Source: Bradyrhizobium cosmicum (lineage in GTDB: Bacteria; Pseudomonadota; Alphaproteobacteria; Rhizobiales; Xanthobacteraceae). From it: a stretch of 64,000 nucleotides of DNA. The translations under genes and the position numbers were made by a program. Under the pieces are notes generated by a model. The model was not told where the DNA came from, made no database searches, and saw only the letters and a list, made by a program, of their open reading frames with translations. Positions 38,173 through 47,572 of this stretch are shown one piece after another. Location: positions 6,510,001-6,574,000 of the forward strand of contig NZ_CP041656.2 of the NCBI RefSeq assembly GCF_007290395.2, written 5' to 3'. Numbering within the stretch: position 1 is the first letter of the stretch; each line of letters starts with the position of its first letter.

Positions 38173-39273
38173 TTAGCTGTGTAATGGAGCGGCGGCGCTC
38201 CGCCATATCTCTATTAATCGTGGCACATAGACCCCGATTTCATATTTCGAAGCGTGATCAGCCTTGGCGGCCACCCCAAGCGCGACACGAAGGCGGTGAT
38301 CGACAATCAGCCTGCGAAGAGCAGACGCAAGTGCATCCACATCCCCTGTCGGAACAAGCAGGCCGTTCGTGCCATCGATGATCACGTCGGCCACAGCGCC
38401 AACCGGTGTCGCAACGACGGCAAGCCCATAGGCAAAAGCTTCGAGGATCGACATCGGCAGATTTTCCGCAAATGACGGAAGGACGAATACATCGGAACCT
38501 CGCAGGACCCTCTTCGTCGCCTCGGCATCCAGCCAGCCCGGCACCTTGACCCGGTCCGCAATGCCTAGCTGCTCCACTCGAGCCTTGGTCTCCTGAATTT
38601 TTCCGTTTCCAGCGATCGTCGCCGTCCAATCCAGATCGCCATTCAGGCGCCCCAACGCTTCGACGAGTTGCGGCGTACCTTTTCGGCTTCCGAGTTCACC
38701 GAGGAACGAGATCCTAACACTCCCGTTCCACGGCGCATCGCAGGCAAAATCGGCTGGCAAAGTCGCGTTTGGAAGGATGATTATTCGGCTCTGGACTTGA
38801 GGCACATGCGCCAGAACCAAATCCGACCAGACCTTTCCGAGGACAATCACGGCCGAACTCTCCGCAAAGAGTCGATCAACCCACATGCGCACGCGAGGAC
38901 TTGCCGACGGCCAGAACTCCTGAAACCGCGAACCATGAAGATGAACGACGTAAGGTATCCCCAGACCCCGCGCAAAGCGCGCCAGAAACGCCTTTCGAAT
39001 AGCGCTTCCATCGGCGGCCACATTGATATGCAGTATGTCGACATCGCCTCGTTGTTTGGCGATCCAGAGACGGGCCAAGGCCCGGCCGAAAACGAACGGC
39101 GCCATGATCCGCGCACCGGGACCGCGCGTAACCAATCTGGAAACTCCGGCGCGCGCTGAATGACCCTCGCTGATCTTCGCAACGATCAAATCCGTCAAGC
39201 GGTCGATCCCCCCCCTTTGATGCTCCCCGAACGGGGTGGCAATCATCACCTTGATCGGCCGGGCAGAAACCAT
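38173..39273 (-). CDS. Glycosyltransferase family 4
   Basis: Second GT-B enzyme of the cluster. The N-terminal half has ATPFGEHQRGGIDRLTDLI (sugar-acceptor loop), VDILHINVAADGSA and YVVHLHGSRFQEFW. The C-terminal half has ISFLGELGSRKGTPQLVEAL, WTATIAGNGKI and VFVLPSFAENLPMSILEAFA, giving the two conserved glutamates of retaining GT4 enzymes, then GLAVVATPVGAVADVI. An AAGGGG ribosome site (complement of 39282-39287) precedes the ATG. It has its own upstream region shared with the divergent deacetylase gene and precedes the algD-like operon by 164 bases. Linkage and donor are unknown. Confidence 0.9.
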   Translation of the reverse strand: MVSARPIKVMIATPFGEHQRGGIDRLTDLIVAKISEGHSARAGVSRLVTRGPGARIMAPFVFGRALARLWIAKQRGDVDILHINVAADGSAIRKAFLARFARGLGIPYVVHLHGSRFQEFWPSASPRVRMWVDRLFAESSAVIVLGKVWSDLVLAHVPQVQSRIIILPNATLPADFACDAPWNGSVRISFLGELGSRKGTPQLVEALGRLNGDLDWTATIAGNGKIQETKARVEQLGIADRVKVPGWLDAEATKRVLRGSDVFVLPSFAENLPMSILEAFAYGLAVVATPVGAVADVIIDGTNGLLVPTGDVDALASALRRLIVDHRLRVALGVAAKADHASKYEIGVYVPRLIEIWRSAAAPLHS

Positions 39274-39702
39274 TGGAAGTACCCCTTGTTGTAGAATTAA
39301 CGTGCGTTTCTAACTCGGAGCGAGGCAAGGCAAATCCTACAATCGGCAGACGATCAATTGGACAAGGGTTAATTTCGCCTCGGCAACTCGCCTCCCAAAG
39401 GTCAAAATTATATCTCCGCCACGGATGGAGGAAGCGCGTTAAGCTCAAATAGAAGAACGAATTTATTTCTGGTGTTCCATAGGTATTTTTAGTTTAATGC
39501 ACCGCCATATATATTTGGAGTGCGGTTGTTACCACCGCCTTTGGGATGCGATTTGCATCGAAGTCAACATACCCGCGGGATCCTTACGGTCACTTGATCG
39601 TCCGATCACAAAACGAGGCGTCGAGCAGCTCCAACTGCGTGCGTCGTTTCACAGCTTTCGACCAGATCTAGCAAGGTCGGCTGCTAAATTGCGAGACTGC
39701 AT
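39274..39702. promoter_or_regulatory. Divergent promoter region between GT4 and deacetylase genes
   Basis: About 430 bases with no credible gene; a 69-codon frame at 39497-39706 has no protein-like features. It contains GTTAATTTCGCCTCGGCAAC at 39368-39387, similar to spacers at 45622-45637 and 55172-55180. A second AT-rich patch lies at 39455-39500. Promoters facing both ways are expected. Confidence 0.45.
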
Positions 39703-40566
39703 GTGACTAGCTTATGGGACTACGCACGACGAGAATTGGACATCTGGGCGGATTCCAGTTCTTCAAAGGCTCATTTCTGGATTCGCGACGACGATGCCGT
39801 TGAGACGTCAACAAATCTGAAGCGCCTCAGCGACGTGGCTACTCGACACGAGACCAAGATCGGGTTGGCAGTTATTCCGGGAGAAATAACTACGGGCCTC
39901 CAAGAATACCTGGCCGAAAGCGTTCATCAATTCTACCCGATGTGCCACGGCTGGAAGCACATCAATCACAACCTTGGAAAAAAGCCCGCCGAGTTTGGCC
40001 CCGACCGACCGATTGCCAGCATGATCGAGGACGCAGAGGTTGCATTGCGCTCCTTCCGACAGTTCTTTGGCTCGTCGCAGCCAATATTTGTTCCGCCCTT
40101 CAACCGTATTACGCCTGCGTTGGTCAGCGCCTTGCCGCAAGTCGGATTCGCTGGAGTTTCGCTCATGCCTAGCTATTTCGAGCGGAAGCTCTTGCAGTTG
40201 AGTTCTCGCATGCAATGGCGTGGAATTGTCAGAATGCCGGAATTCAAGGACGGTCATCGGATCGACGTTCACCTGGACATCATCGATTGGAAGGCGAGAA
40301 CGGCTCAGAGCGTCGAAGTCGTCTCTGACTGCCTTGTCCAGCAATTGCGGGGTAGAAGGCTCGGCCTCTTGAAGTCCGATGCGCCGATCGGGATTCTGAC
40401 ACATCACCTGGTGCACGATGAGCCTGTCTGGCACGCTCTCGAGAGCTTGTTGGACTTCCTCAGATCGCACGCATCGGTGGAATTCATAGACGTCGGCCAG
40501 TGGATTGACGGCTACGCCGCAGATCAACGTCGCGTCGCCTGCAGGCAAGCCACGCAGGGAGGCTAA
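39703..40566 (+). CDS. Polysaccharide deacetylase family protein
   Basis: NodB-homology carbohydrate esterase (CE4-like), predicted to remove N- or O-acetyl groups from the polymer or its precursor. Expected metal and catalytic features are visible: FWIRDDDAVE (the Asp-Asp pair near residue 27), YPMCHGWKHINH (His motif), IFVPPFNRITPALV (the Pro-rich motif 3) and IGILTHHLVHDE (terminal His). No signal peptide is seen, so it is cytoplasmic or exported by another route. The GTG start at 39703 reads MTSLWDYARRE. It is followed closely by a secreted lyase gene, so the two probably form an operon acting on the same glycan. Confidence 0.85.
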   Translation: MTSLWDYARRELDIWADSSSSKAHFWIRDDDAVETSTNLKRLSDVATRHETKIGLAVIPGEITTGLQEYLAESVHQFYPMCHGWKHINHNLGKKPAEFGPDRPIASMIEDAEVALRSFRQFFGSSQPIFVPPFNRITPALVSALPQVGFAGVSLMPSYFERKLLQLSSRMQWRGIVRMPEFKDGHRIDVHLDIIDWKARTAQSVEVVSDCLVQQLRGRRLGLLKSDAPIGILTHHLVHDEPVWHALESLLDFLRSHASVEFIDVGQWIDGYAADQRRVACRQATQGG

Positions 40567-40591
40567 TATCCCTCGAATGAGAGGCTCAATC

Positions 40592-41383
40592 ATGCGGATC
40601 GCACACCGGCTCGCCACTGCGGTGACAACCACGTTCTTCGCCATCCTGCTGCCGGTGAACTGCTCCTCCAAAGCGCAGGATGCACCGCCAATGAGATGGA
40701 CGTCCGTCGGAAGCTCGGAAGGACCTATCACCATCCGGGGCACGCCGTACGTAGCTGAAACAGCCGGCGCAGACTGGAGTATCCGCAGGGCATCAGTCGA
40801 CACGACCGATATAACGCGCTTCGAAGTGCGGGCGGGGGATGTTTGGGGTGAGGACCGCTCTTCTGGCGAAAACAAAGAGCGTTCCGAGCTTGATGGCTAC
40901 AAGCGTCGCTATGAGTACGGCTCGGACGTTTGGGGTGCCTACTCGTTCCTGATTGAGCCTGGCGCTGAATACCAATCCGACTGGACAGCCATCAGCCAGA
41001 TGCACGGATCCAAAATTCGGCCATTCCACATACACTTCAAGGCTGGTCGGCTGATCATCTACAGTGAGGCATCGGGATCCCGCTCAGGGCCGGAGACAAG
41101 CATTCGCTACAACCAAATGCTCAGCCGCAACGAATGGCACCACGTGGTATTCCACCTGCGCGAGGGATCGACCAACGGGCAGCTCGAAATCTGGCTCGAT
41201 GGCAAAAAGGCCGTCGATTTTTCGGGGATGATCGGGGCGCCGGGTAACCAAGCCTACTGGAAGTATGGGATTTACCGTGGCTACGGCCCGATCACCACGC
41301 CCCTCGCTATTCAATTCGCCAACATGGAGGTCGGAAAGTCCGAGCTTGTCGCAAGGGTGGCGACGCCGCTGCCGGTCAAATAG
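40592..41383 (+). CDS. Secreted polysaccharide lyase-like protein (heparin-lyase-I/Polysacc_lyase type)
   Basis: Secreted jelly-roll protein expected to cleave a uronate-containing polysaccharide by beta-elimination. A Sec signal peptide opens the protein (MRIAHRLATAVTTTFFAILL). The mature part has KERSELDGYKRRYEYGSDVW, the RSE-type motif of the family, then ISQMHG, EWHHVVFHLREG, LEIWLDGKKAVDF and YWKYGIYRGYG. The same motif order occurs in the giant repeat protein's lyase-like domain and in the protein at 44368. The ATG at 40592 is chosen because GAGAGG (40579-40584) sits 7 bases upstream; the frame is open further back but overlaps the deacetylase. Exact substrate is unknown; a glucuronan- or mannuronan-like chain fits the algD-like gene. 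Confidence 0.8.
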   Translation: MRIAHRLATAVTTTFFAILLPVNCSSKAQDAPPMRWTSVGSSEGPITIRGTPYVAETAGADWSIRRASVDTTDITRFEVRAGDVWGEDRSSGENKERSELDGYKRRYEYGSDVWGAYSFLIEPGAEYQSDWTAISQMHGSKIRPFHIHFKAGRLIIYSEASGSRSGPETSIRYNQMLSRNEWHHVVFHLREGSTNGQLEIWLDGKKAVDFSGMIGAPGNQAYWKYGIYRGYGPITTPLAIQFANMEVGKSELVARVATPLPVK

Positions 41384-41556
41384 GACCAACTAAGCGAGCC
41401 GCCACAGACACTCGGGGGCACCCGCCGTACAATGAACGGTCATGCATATGGCCACTTAGTGCTCTGCCACAAGTCGGCGGCGTGCCAACTGCGGGGCAAA
41501 TCAAGTCCCCCACGTTTCAACAGGGCCAGCCGAGCACCGAGGACATTTTCGGTAGC

Positions 41557-42750
41557 TTAGTTACCTGCGCTTATGGGCTGGGTCACAATAGTGGTTCCGC
41601 CGCCCGTGCTAAGCGCTTTCGCCGAGTTCGCGAGTGTGACCGGGTCTTGAACGGTCGCCACGATCGTCCTGACAAAATTCAGGAACTTTGTCGATTCAAC
41701 AGCCGCGGCGTTCGAAACATAGATCACGTCCTTGTTGCGCATTTCGAACCGTGAGGTCAGAAAATAGCCGCCGGGATCGCGCAAATCGGCCTGATAAATG
41801 ATCGGGATAACAGGTCCCTCGAAGCGAGAAATGTCGACCCCAAGTTGCGCTGCAACCTCGCGCGTTTCGCCGCGATAGAGGAACACGGAGGCCGGGTCTG
41901 CCGTCAGGTCGCTCAAGCCGGTCGCTTTTGCGATAGCTTCGGACAACGAAACACGCCACGCTTCGAACGGGAACTGCCCCTGGCGGCCCGATGCCCCGAA
42001 GGCGAGGAACGTGCGCGGCTCGCGATACAGGTAGATCAAGTCACGCGGACGAACGTAAATGTTGTTCCCGGGTTCGTCGATGAGAGCGCCAAAGGGGCTG
42101 ACAGCCTTTTTACCGTTCCTCTCAAGCACCACCCATGATTCGTTGCCTGCCCCCAAAAGACCGCCAGCACGTCCAATCGCTTCGAGCAGGCGTTCTCCGC
42201 CGGCATTTGCAGCATAACGGCCAGCCGCACGAACGTCTCCCAATACCGTATAGGCGGAGGAACGCTGGTCGAGAAGGGTGACAACAGCATTGGGCTCAAG
42301 CGATCGCTTTTTCAGGGCCGCGACAATCTCGCGCTCGATCTCAGCCGTCGTCCGCCCCTTTGCAGGTATGGGCCCTGCCGACGGTACCGTTATGTTGCCG
42401 TCCGGGCCGACCGCTTGGGGCGGGACGGTGAAGAAGTTGCCCGGTCGCACTCCCAGATCGTTCTGCACAAACAGGCCGGCGCCCGTTTCGTAGACGGTCA
42501 CACCGAGAATGTCCCCAATCTCCACGACAACCCGCTGGGGCCCCCGCCCGTCGGCAATTCTGCCTGCGATCCTCGGCGCGTGGGCCGCCAGGATATTGAG
42601 TGCCTCTGGCCGCAATCGAACAAGGGCATAGGGAAGATCACCCTGCCCGGACGTGATGTCCCAGCTTTGCGGACCCGCAACCGGCATGATCGCGCACCCA
42701 CCTACCAACGTTGCAATAAGCGCTGTCAGAAACGCTAGGCGGAAATGCAT
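41557..42750 (-). CDS. Polysaccharide export outer-membrane lipoprotein (Wza-like)
   Basis: Outer-membrane auxiliary export protein forming the exit channel that pairs with the Wzc-like kinase. The lipoprotein signal MHFRLAFLTALIATLVGGC ends in the lipobox VGGC. The poly-export domain is recognisable: VVEIGDILGVTVYETG, FTVPPQAVGPDGNITVP and AEIEREIVAALKKRSLEPNA. SLBB-type repeats follow, for example YTVLGDVRAAGRYA with LLEAIGRAGGL, and FEAWRVSLSEAIAKATGLSD. The chosen start at 42750 has AGGGGC just upstream; the frame is open to 42936, but that extension would bury the signal peptide. It is transcribed alone, between convergent and divergent neighbours. Confidence 0.92.
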   Translation of the reverse strand: MHFRLAFLTALIATLVGGCAIMPVAGPQSWDITSGQGDLPYALVRLRPEALNILAAHAPRIAGRIADGRGPQRVVVEIGDILGVTVYETGAGLFVQNDLGVRPGNFFTVPPQAVGPDGNITVPSAGPIPAKGRTTAEIEREIVAALKKRSLEPNAVVTLLDQRSSAYTVLGDVRAAGRYAANAGGERLLEAIGRAGGLLGAGNESWVVLERNGKKAVSPFGALIDEPGNNIYVRPRDLIYLYREPRTFLAFGASGRQGQFPFEAWRVSLSEAIAKATGLSDLTADPASVFLYRGETREVAAQLGVDISRFEGPVIPIIYQADLRDPGGYFLTSRFEMRNKDVIYVSNAAAVESTKFLNFVRTIVATVQDPVTLANSAKALSTGGGTTIVTQPISAGN

Positions 42751-43127
42751 GCCCCTACCCCTGTGTTGCTCCGCTCTAACACGGAGAGACTGCAGAGGAG
42801 GATGACCTGAAAGCCTGCGATTTAATATTTTCAACCAAGTGTTTCCCGAAAAGCACAGAAAAAGCCGTAATAGACGCGAAGAAACCCCGACCGAAGGGAT
42901 ATTTTGGCCGCGGAAATGCATATTCGGCCGTCTCACGCTGAGTTTTTGCCTGATTCAGGTAAATGGTTCGCTATTGCGGGTCGTCTTCCCCGGCATTGGA
43001 CCGCTCGAGCCGATCGTCCGAATCACCTACCTGCGTGGTTTACGCGCTCCTCGGGGAAAGCCGCGCTTCGCCCCTCCGCCGGAACGGCCGCTCGCAAGGC
43101 CGAGAAGCTTAACAGTAATCTGGAGGG
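42751..43127. other. Spacer between GT2 and Wza-like genes
   Basis: About 380 bases between the end of the GT2 gene and the Wza-like start. Plus-strand frames at 42839-43288 overlap it but read as Arg/Pro-rich antisense without family features. It should hold the promoter of the Wza-like gene; no boxes are assigned. Confidence 0.4.
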
Positions 43128-44222
43128 CTATCGTTGTGCAGCCGGCTGCTTCGACCAAACGGGATAGATCCCTGATTCGAGACCTGCACCGGCGTACAAT
43201 GGGCCTCTTCCGGTATCAGCGGCGTCACGTTCAACTGAATGGACAAGGCGGCTTGCAATTACTGCGTTGGGAGAACAACGAGATCTAAGAACTCCAACGA
43301 CAAACCCACCGGCTGAAAGATGCCAGGTGATGACGCTGAAGAGTCCGAGGTTTAATGACTTTGTGCGGACGGCCATTGCGATGACCGGTATTCCCAGGGC
43401 GACGAGCAGAGTCAAAGACGGCAAGGCCGATTGGGCCACTACGATGGCGAGCGCCCAATAAACCCATACGCCAATCGAGAGTGGAACAATTCTTACCTCC
43501 CGTAGCAGGCGTCCGACGTACTGACCTGCCATCGCCGCGCGGAAGAGTTCACCGCAGCTCAAAAAGCGGCCGCTGAGGACGCGGTGCCAAAGGAGGGACC
43601 ACGTTCCCATAACGTAGCTGTAGTGGTCGACGGCCTTGTCTTCCAACAGCACAAGGCGCCACCCCGCGCCGCGAAGCCGTGCTCCCAAGTCGTATTCCTC
43701 AAATGCATGCAGATTGCGGTCGGACAGATACCCGATCTGCGAAATGGCGACCCGCCGATACAGCCCGCCGCCATTCAGGCAATCAACATCAAGCTTATCC
43801 TTCCTGCGCGCGCGCTGGAAGCGCTTGACCCGCCCTTTGAGCTCGAGATTGTCGGTCCGCATCTCATGGATATATCCGCCTACGCCTGCCACGTCGTGTT
43901 GATGATCCAGGATGTCGACTGCCTTGCGGATGAAGCCGGCATCGAGCTCCATGTCACCATCGAGGATGTAAATATATTCGCCCTTGCAGTACTGATAGCC
44001 CAGTTGGGGCCCAACGCCACATCGTCGCTGTGAGGCACTCTCCAGCACGACAACAGACGTCGGGAACTGCCTCGCGATCGCGACTGTTTCATCCGTTGAA
44101 GCGCTGTCGGCGACAATGACTTCGCCCTCGTAGTCTGCAATAGCGGCGAGCGCGCTCTGGACGGCCCTCGCGATGTTCGTCGCCTCGTTAAGGGTTTTGA
44201 TAATAATACTGATCTTACTCAT
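43128..44222 (-). CDS. Glycosyltransferase family 2, membrane-associated
   Basis: GT-A glycosyltransferase using a nucleotide sugar to extend the lipid-linked repeat. Motifs in order: ISIIIKTLNEATNIARAVQS at the start, VIVADSASTDETV (DxD-type acidic strand), YIYILDGDMELD (metal-binding region) and NGGGLYRRVAI with FEEYDLGARL (acceptor loop and ED-type catalytic region). Two or three hydrophobic segments in the C-terminal third (IGVWVYWALAIVVAQSALP and LTLLVALGIPVIAMAV) place it at the membrane. The start used is MSKISIII at 44222; the open frame continues to 44522 but overlaps no conserved sequence. The final 40 residues are unconserved. Confidence 0.88.
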   Translation of the reverse strand: MSKISIIIKTLNEATNIARAVQSALAAIADYEGEVIVADSASTDETVAIARQFPTSVVVLESASQRRCGVGPQLGYQYCKGEYIYILDGDMELDAGFIRKAVDILDHQHDVAGVGGYIHEMRTDNLELKGRVKRFQRARRKDKLDVDCLNGGGLYRRVAISQIGYLSDRNLHAFEEYDLGARLRGAGWRLVLLEDKAVDHYSYVMGTWSLLWHRVLSGRFLSCGELFRAAMAGQYVGRLLREVRIVPLSIGVWVYWALAIVVAQSALPSLTLLVALGIPVIAMAVRTKSLNLGLFSVITWHLSAGGFVVGVLRSRCSPNAVIASRLVHSVERDAADTGRGPLYAGAGLESGIYPVWSKQPAAQR

Positions 44223-44367
44223 TTTGCGCCCTGTGCACTCCGAAGCCGCGCCAAAGCTCAACTGTAGCAAGAGAATGGGATTTAATCCATTGAGACTGGG
44301 TCGCGCGTTCAACATGCTGAACGCGTTTGACCATGATCGCGCCGATGCCCGGATGGGCAGGGCCAAC

Positions 44368-45333
44368 CTAGTCATGATCGTCAAGACGACCGTCTCTGGT
44401 GCCAAACGCTTGCCGCTCGACTCCGGAAAAGGTGGCGCCTCGAATCGTTGGACCGATCCAAAGGACGTCCGTCCGCCCCTCGACCCTGCCACCGCGATAA
44501 AGTCCCTGCTTGACATAGACACGTCTGCCAGACGGAGCCGGAGCAGTTCCCTCCAGCGCTAGTTTGAACTGCTTCTCGCCTTCGTCCCGCCGCCAGATGG
44601 CGAAGGCGCCACTACGCCAGTCCACCCTAAAAACAAAATCAGTCCATCGACCTAGTGTCACGAACCCGCCATCCGACAAAGCAGCTTGATTGAATGTATA
44701 TCGCTGAGGGCCGCCCATGGTATGTTGAGCTGCTGCCAGTCCTCCCCACCCGTAGAATTGCCAAACAAAGGACCAGCTATTGCAAGCATTTCCGCCGTCG
44801 GCCGAGCAGTCGGCAGGGGCGAACGCGGACCAAGGGAGTTGCTGCCCCTCCCAATTGCTTGGGAAATAGTAACTGGTGGCATAGTATTGCAGTCCGCTCG
44901 CAGGTCCTTCCCTAATCTCTGTTCCGCTGCTGTCTTGCATCGAAAACATTTCGGCGCGCTCGCTGTTGGAGTTGAGCGAAAGCGGGTCGTCGTTAGGCTG
45001 CACTTCGATGCGGACGGCCGGCTTGCCGTGCCAAGTCTGGAAACCATCCACCTGCACCCGACAATCGTCCACGGCCTGTTGACCGTACCAGCCGCCTGTT
45101 CGAAGCTCCCCCCAGTTCGTCGCGAAGGTGACGCTTTCATCCAGGGGCCCGCTGCTGGGAGGGAGCCGATAGGTCACGCGCCTCCCTCCACGAGGCGCCA
45201 TCTGGCATTGCTTCGATGATTCTGGCGTAACAGCCGCCGCTCCATTCCGCAGAACGCGCTCCCCAACGGGCCATGCCTGAATTGCGGCTGCAAGGGCGGC
45301 GACACCAAACAGAAAAGACAAGCATTTTATCAA
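44368..45333 (-). CDS. Secreted heparin-lyase-I-like polysaccharide lyase
   Basis: Second stand-alone lyase-like protein of the cluster, 321 residues. It begins with an uncleaved or cleaved signal (CLSFLFGVAALAAAIQAW). The jelly-roll core has VRIEVQPNDDP, SNSERAEMFSMQDSSG (family RAE/RSE motif), YYATSYYFPSNWEGQQLPW, WSFVWQFYGWG, FVFRVDWRSGAFAIWRRDEG and VYVKQGLYRGG near the end. These match the heparin lyase I family proteins often found in rhizobial EPS loci. It is divergent from the initiating transferase at 45676 and 145 bases upstream of the GT2 start. Expected role: trimming or release of the polymer in the periplasm or outside. Catalytic residues were not assigned. Confidence 0.8.
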   Translation of the reverse strand: MIKCLSFLFGVAALAAAIQAWPVGERVLRNGAAAVTPESSKQCQMAPRGGRRVTYRLPPSSGPLDESVTFATNWGELRTGGWYGQQAVDDCRVQVDGFQTWHGKPAVRIEVQPNDDPLSLNSNSERAEMFSMQDSSGTEIREGPASGLQYYATSYYFPSNWEGQQLPWSAFAPADCSADGGNACNSWSFVWQFYGWGGLAAAQHTMGGPQRYTFNQAALSDGGFVTLGRWTDFVFRVDWRSGAFAIWRRDEGEKQFKLALEGTAPAPSGRRVYVKQGLYRGGRVEGRTDVLWIGPTIRGATFSGVERQAFGTRDGRLDDHD

Positions 45334-45675
45334 GGCCGGGTGCCTCCAGCGGCGCTCGGACCGTCAGATGGACTGAGCATATTACCTAGGCACCGGCTCT
45401 CAACAGGCCATTTGGGTGGACGGCGCAACAGGTCGATGATTCAAGCCACGAAGGCCGTATCGCCCCCATCCCTTCAGACCTCTGGATCAACCGATCGTTT
45501 CCTGCCCCACGGCACCAACTGCCTCTGACGGCCCGAGGGCGCAAGAACACCCTATGCACCGACCAATTATTTAATGTTGCACCAAGTCGTCACTTGGCTA
45601 TAGTAGCATAGTTAATTCTTATTTAATTTCCCGGCAACATTAATATCCATCATATTCAATTGGTTCGGTGCTAAT
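45334..45675. promoter_or_regulatory. Divergent promoter region ahead of the initiating glycosylphosphotransferase
   Basis: No gene is seen in these 342 bases. The last 120 bases are strongly AT-rich. GTTAATTCTTATTTAATTTC and then CCGGCAACATTAAT (45611-45644) resemble elements upstream of the algD-like operon and the 39703 deacetylase. The region should drive the lyase gene leftward and the transferase rightward. Confidence 0.45.
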
Positions 45676-47136
45676 TTGACAAACGGCTCGGATTTCTCAG
45701 GCGACGTTGGTCGACTCGAGCGCTGGTCTTCAGGAACGCGTTTTCGCGTTTCGGAGAGCGTCGTACCCTATTTGCTGTCGGCGCTCGATTTAACGGTCAT
45801 CCTCCTTTCGTGCGCCGTTGCAGGAGGTGGCTATCAGATGCTGGTCAATCATGACCTGCCAAACCTGTCTTCCTATTGCGCGATAGGGACCCTCGCTGGG
45901 CTGCTTTACGTGCTCCGAATGGGAGGGCGTGGACATTACGGGCTTCCCGAAGCGATGGCGCCCGCCCTTGAGACCGGCGCAATCCTGTCTTCCTGGTTTG
46001 TGACGGCGCTCTTGCTGGCGCTCCTTGCTTTCCTGCTCAAGATTGGTCCGAGCTACTCCCGTGGCGCATTCGTTGCCTTCAACCTTCTCACGCCGTTGCT
46101 TCTGTTGGCGGCGCGTAGCCTCTCGAAAGCATCCCTGTCCATTGCCGTTTCTCACAAAATCGTTGGCTGGCGTCCAATCGTATTGATTGGCTTTTCGGAT
46201 GAGATTGCCGCGTTGAGAGAGCAACGCCTTCTGACTCGCGTTGGCGCGGGTGATATCAAGACCTTTGTGCTAAGCGAGCTAGCAAGTCCGGTGACCACGC
46301 TTGCCGAAGCAAATATCCTGCGTTCGGCATGCGACTTCGCGAGACGTCAAGACTGCCGGGAAATTCTACTCGCTTTGCCTTGGAATGACGCTGGGCGCCT
46401 CGAACGCGTCCGGGGTTACTTAAAGACCCTTCCGGTAACCGTCTGGCTTCTGCCCGACGCCAATATCCGTCTGCTGACGCGTGATGCAGCGTCCGAGTGC
46501 ATTCGTACCCTTGCCTTTCACGTCCAACGTGCTCCGCTCAGCGAAGCCGAATGCCTGATCAAACGTACGGTCGACATCGTTCTTTCCACCTTGGCTCTGC
46601 TCTTCTTTTCGCCACTCCTGGCCATTACAGCGATCGCCATCAAATTGGACAGTCCGGGTCCGATCATTTTCCGGCAAGAACGAAAAGGCTTCAACAAGAA
46701 GCATTTTACCATATTCAAGTTTCGAACGATGACTGTTCAGGAGAACGGTCCGGCGGTCGCGCAAGCCATCCGGGACGATCCGCGGGTGACAGATCTCGGG
46801 CGCATATTGCGATCCATGAGCGTCGACGAACTGCCGCAACTGTTCAATGTCTTGAAGGGGGACATGTCCCTGGTCGGACCGCGTCCTCACGCACTGGCCC
46901 ACGACGACCAGTTTGAAAAAATACTGAGCAACTATTCGAATCGCCAACACGTCAAGCCGGGCATTACCGGATGGGCTCAATGTAACGGCGCCAGAGGCGC
47001 TACTCCATCGGTCGACCATATTGCGCAAAGAGTTCGACTGGACCTTTGGTATATCAACAACTGGAGCCTGAAACTGGACGCCAGGATCCTGATCAAAACG
47101 CTTTCGGAAGTTTTGAAACAACGGAATGCATATTAA
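45676..47136 (+). CDS. Undecaprenyl-phosphate glycosylphosphotransferase (WcaJ/ExoY-type EPS initiator)
   Basis: Integral-membrane enzyme that starts repeat-unit synthesis by transferring sugar-1-phosphate to undecaprenyl phosphate. The N-terminal half has about four hydrophobic segments (residues 30-140) and a CoA-binding-like Rossmann region (about 165-270), the usual PglC/WcaJ long form. The catalytic C-terminal domain is well marked: KRTVDIVLSTLALLFFSPLL, DSPGPIIFRQERKGFN, FTIFKFRTMTV, LRSMSVDELPQLFNVLKGDM, SLVGPRPH and KPGITGWAQCNGARG. The start is TTG (MTNGSDFSG) with no obvious ribosome site, so an internal start cannot be excluded. Its 3' end overlaps a convergent lipoprotein gene by 44 bases. 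Confidence 0.93.
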   Translation: MTNGSDFSGDVGRLERWSSGTRFRVSESVVPYLLSALDLTVILLSCAVAGGGYQMLVNHDLPNLSSYCAIGTLAGLLYVLRMGGRGHYGLPEAMAPALETGAILSSWFVTALLLALLAFLLKIGPSYSRGAFVAFNLLTPLLLLAARSLSKASLSIAVSHKIVGWRPIVLIGFSDEIAALREQRLLTRVGAGDIKTFVLSELASPVTTLAEANILRSACDFARRQDCREILLALPWNDAGRLERVRGYLKTLPVTVWLLPDANIRLLTRDAASECIRTLAFHVQRAPLSEAECLIKRTVDIVLSTLALLFFSPLLAITAIAIKLDSPGPIIFRQERKGFNKKHFTIFKFRTMTVQENGPAVAQAIRDDPRVTDLGRILRSMSVDELPQLFNVLKGDMSLVGPRPHALAHDDQFEKILSNYSNRQHVKPGITGWAQCNGARGATPSVDHIAQRVRLDLWYINNWSLKLDARILIKTLSEVLKQRNAY

Positions 47137-47572
47137 TAGGCGTTGGAAAAGGACGGGCCGATTCCTCCCTTGAGATGCCTTGCAGGTAAGACGCGGAAGA
47201 CTCCGTTCGATCTTCATCCGCGGGGGATAAACAACCACGGCAGATGATAAGCTTCTTGCTCAACCTCTCATCGGCCGCGCGGTTCATAGCATCAAGTGCA
47301 GTTCCCCACTCTTTGGAGTACGGCTTGAGCTTAGCAAGATCGGCTTCCGTGGGAACCTCATCTCGCGTTACTTGCTGCAAGTTAGCAGCCCCCGTGCTTG
47401 CATCGCGAAGACTACCCGGCCGATGGGGGGTGGGAAGGAAAACCGGCACGGCGGCGCGTGCACCCCGCTCTAGGCCCGCATTCTTGGACAACTGTACGTA
47501 GCCTCTTGTCTCCCCGCAGCACCCGCAGAGACACAAAGCCATCGCCAGCAAGATCACGATGCGCTCGGCCAT
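47093..47572 (-). CDS. Hypothetical lipoprotein
   Basis: Small predicted lipoprotein of unknown function. MAERIVILLAMALCLCGCC gives a short signal with a lipobox-like LCGC. The mature part is Ala/Arg/Pro-rich with no recognised domain; KPYSKEWGTALDAMNRAADERLSKKLIICRGC lies around residues 82-113 and looks ordered. The Met at 47572 is chosen so that the signal is N-terminal; the frame opens four codons earlier. It is convergent with, and overlaps, the end of the initiating transferase gene. A chance frame is possible, but the signal, lipobox and codon usage favour a gene. Confidence 0.6.
   Translation of the reverse strand: MAERIVILLAMALCLCGCCGETRGYVQLSKNAGLERGARAAVPVFLPTPHRPGSLRDASTGAANLQQVTRDEVPTEADLAKLKPYSKEWGTALDAMNRAADERLSKKLIICRGCLSPADEDRTESSASYLQGISREESARPFPTPINMHSVVSKLPKAF

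Noticed and set aside
39808..40875. Minus-strand frame of 355 codons
   Set aside because: It is antisense to the deacetylase and lyase genes, whose motifs are clear on the plus strand.
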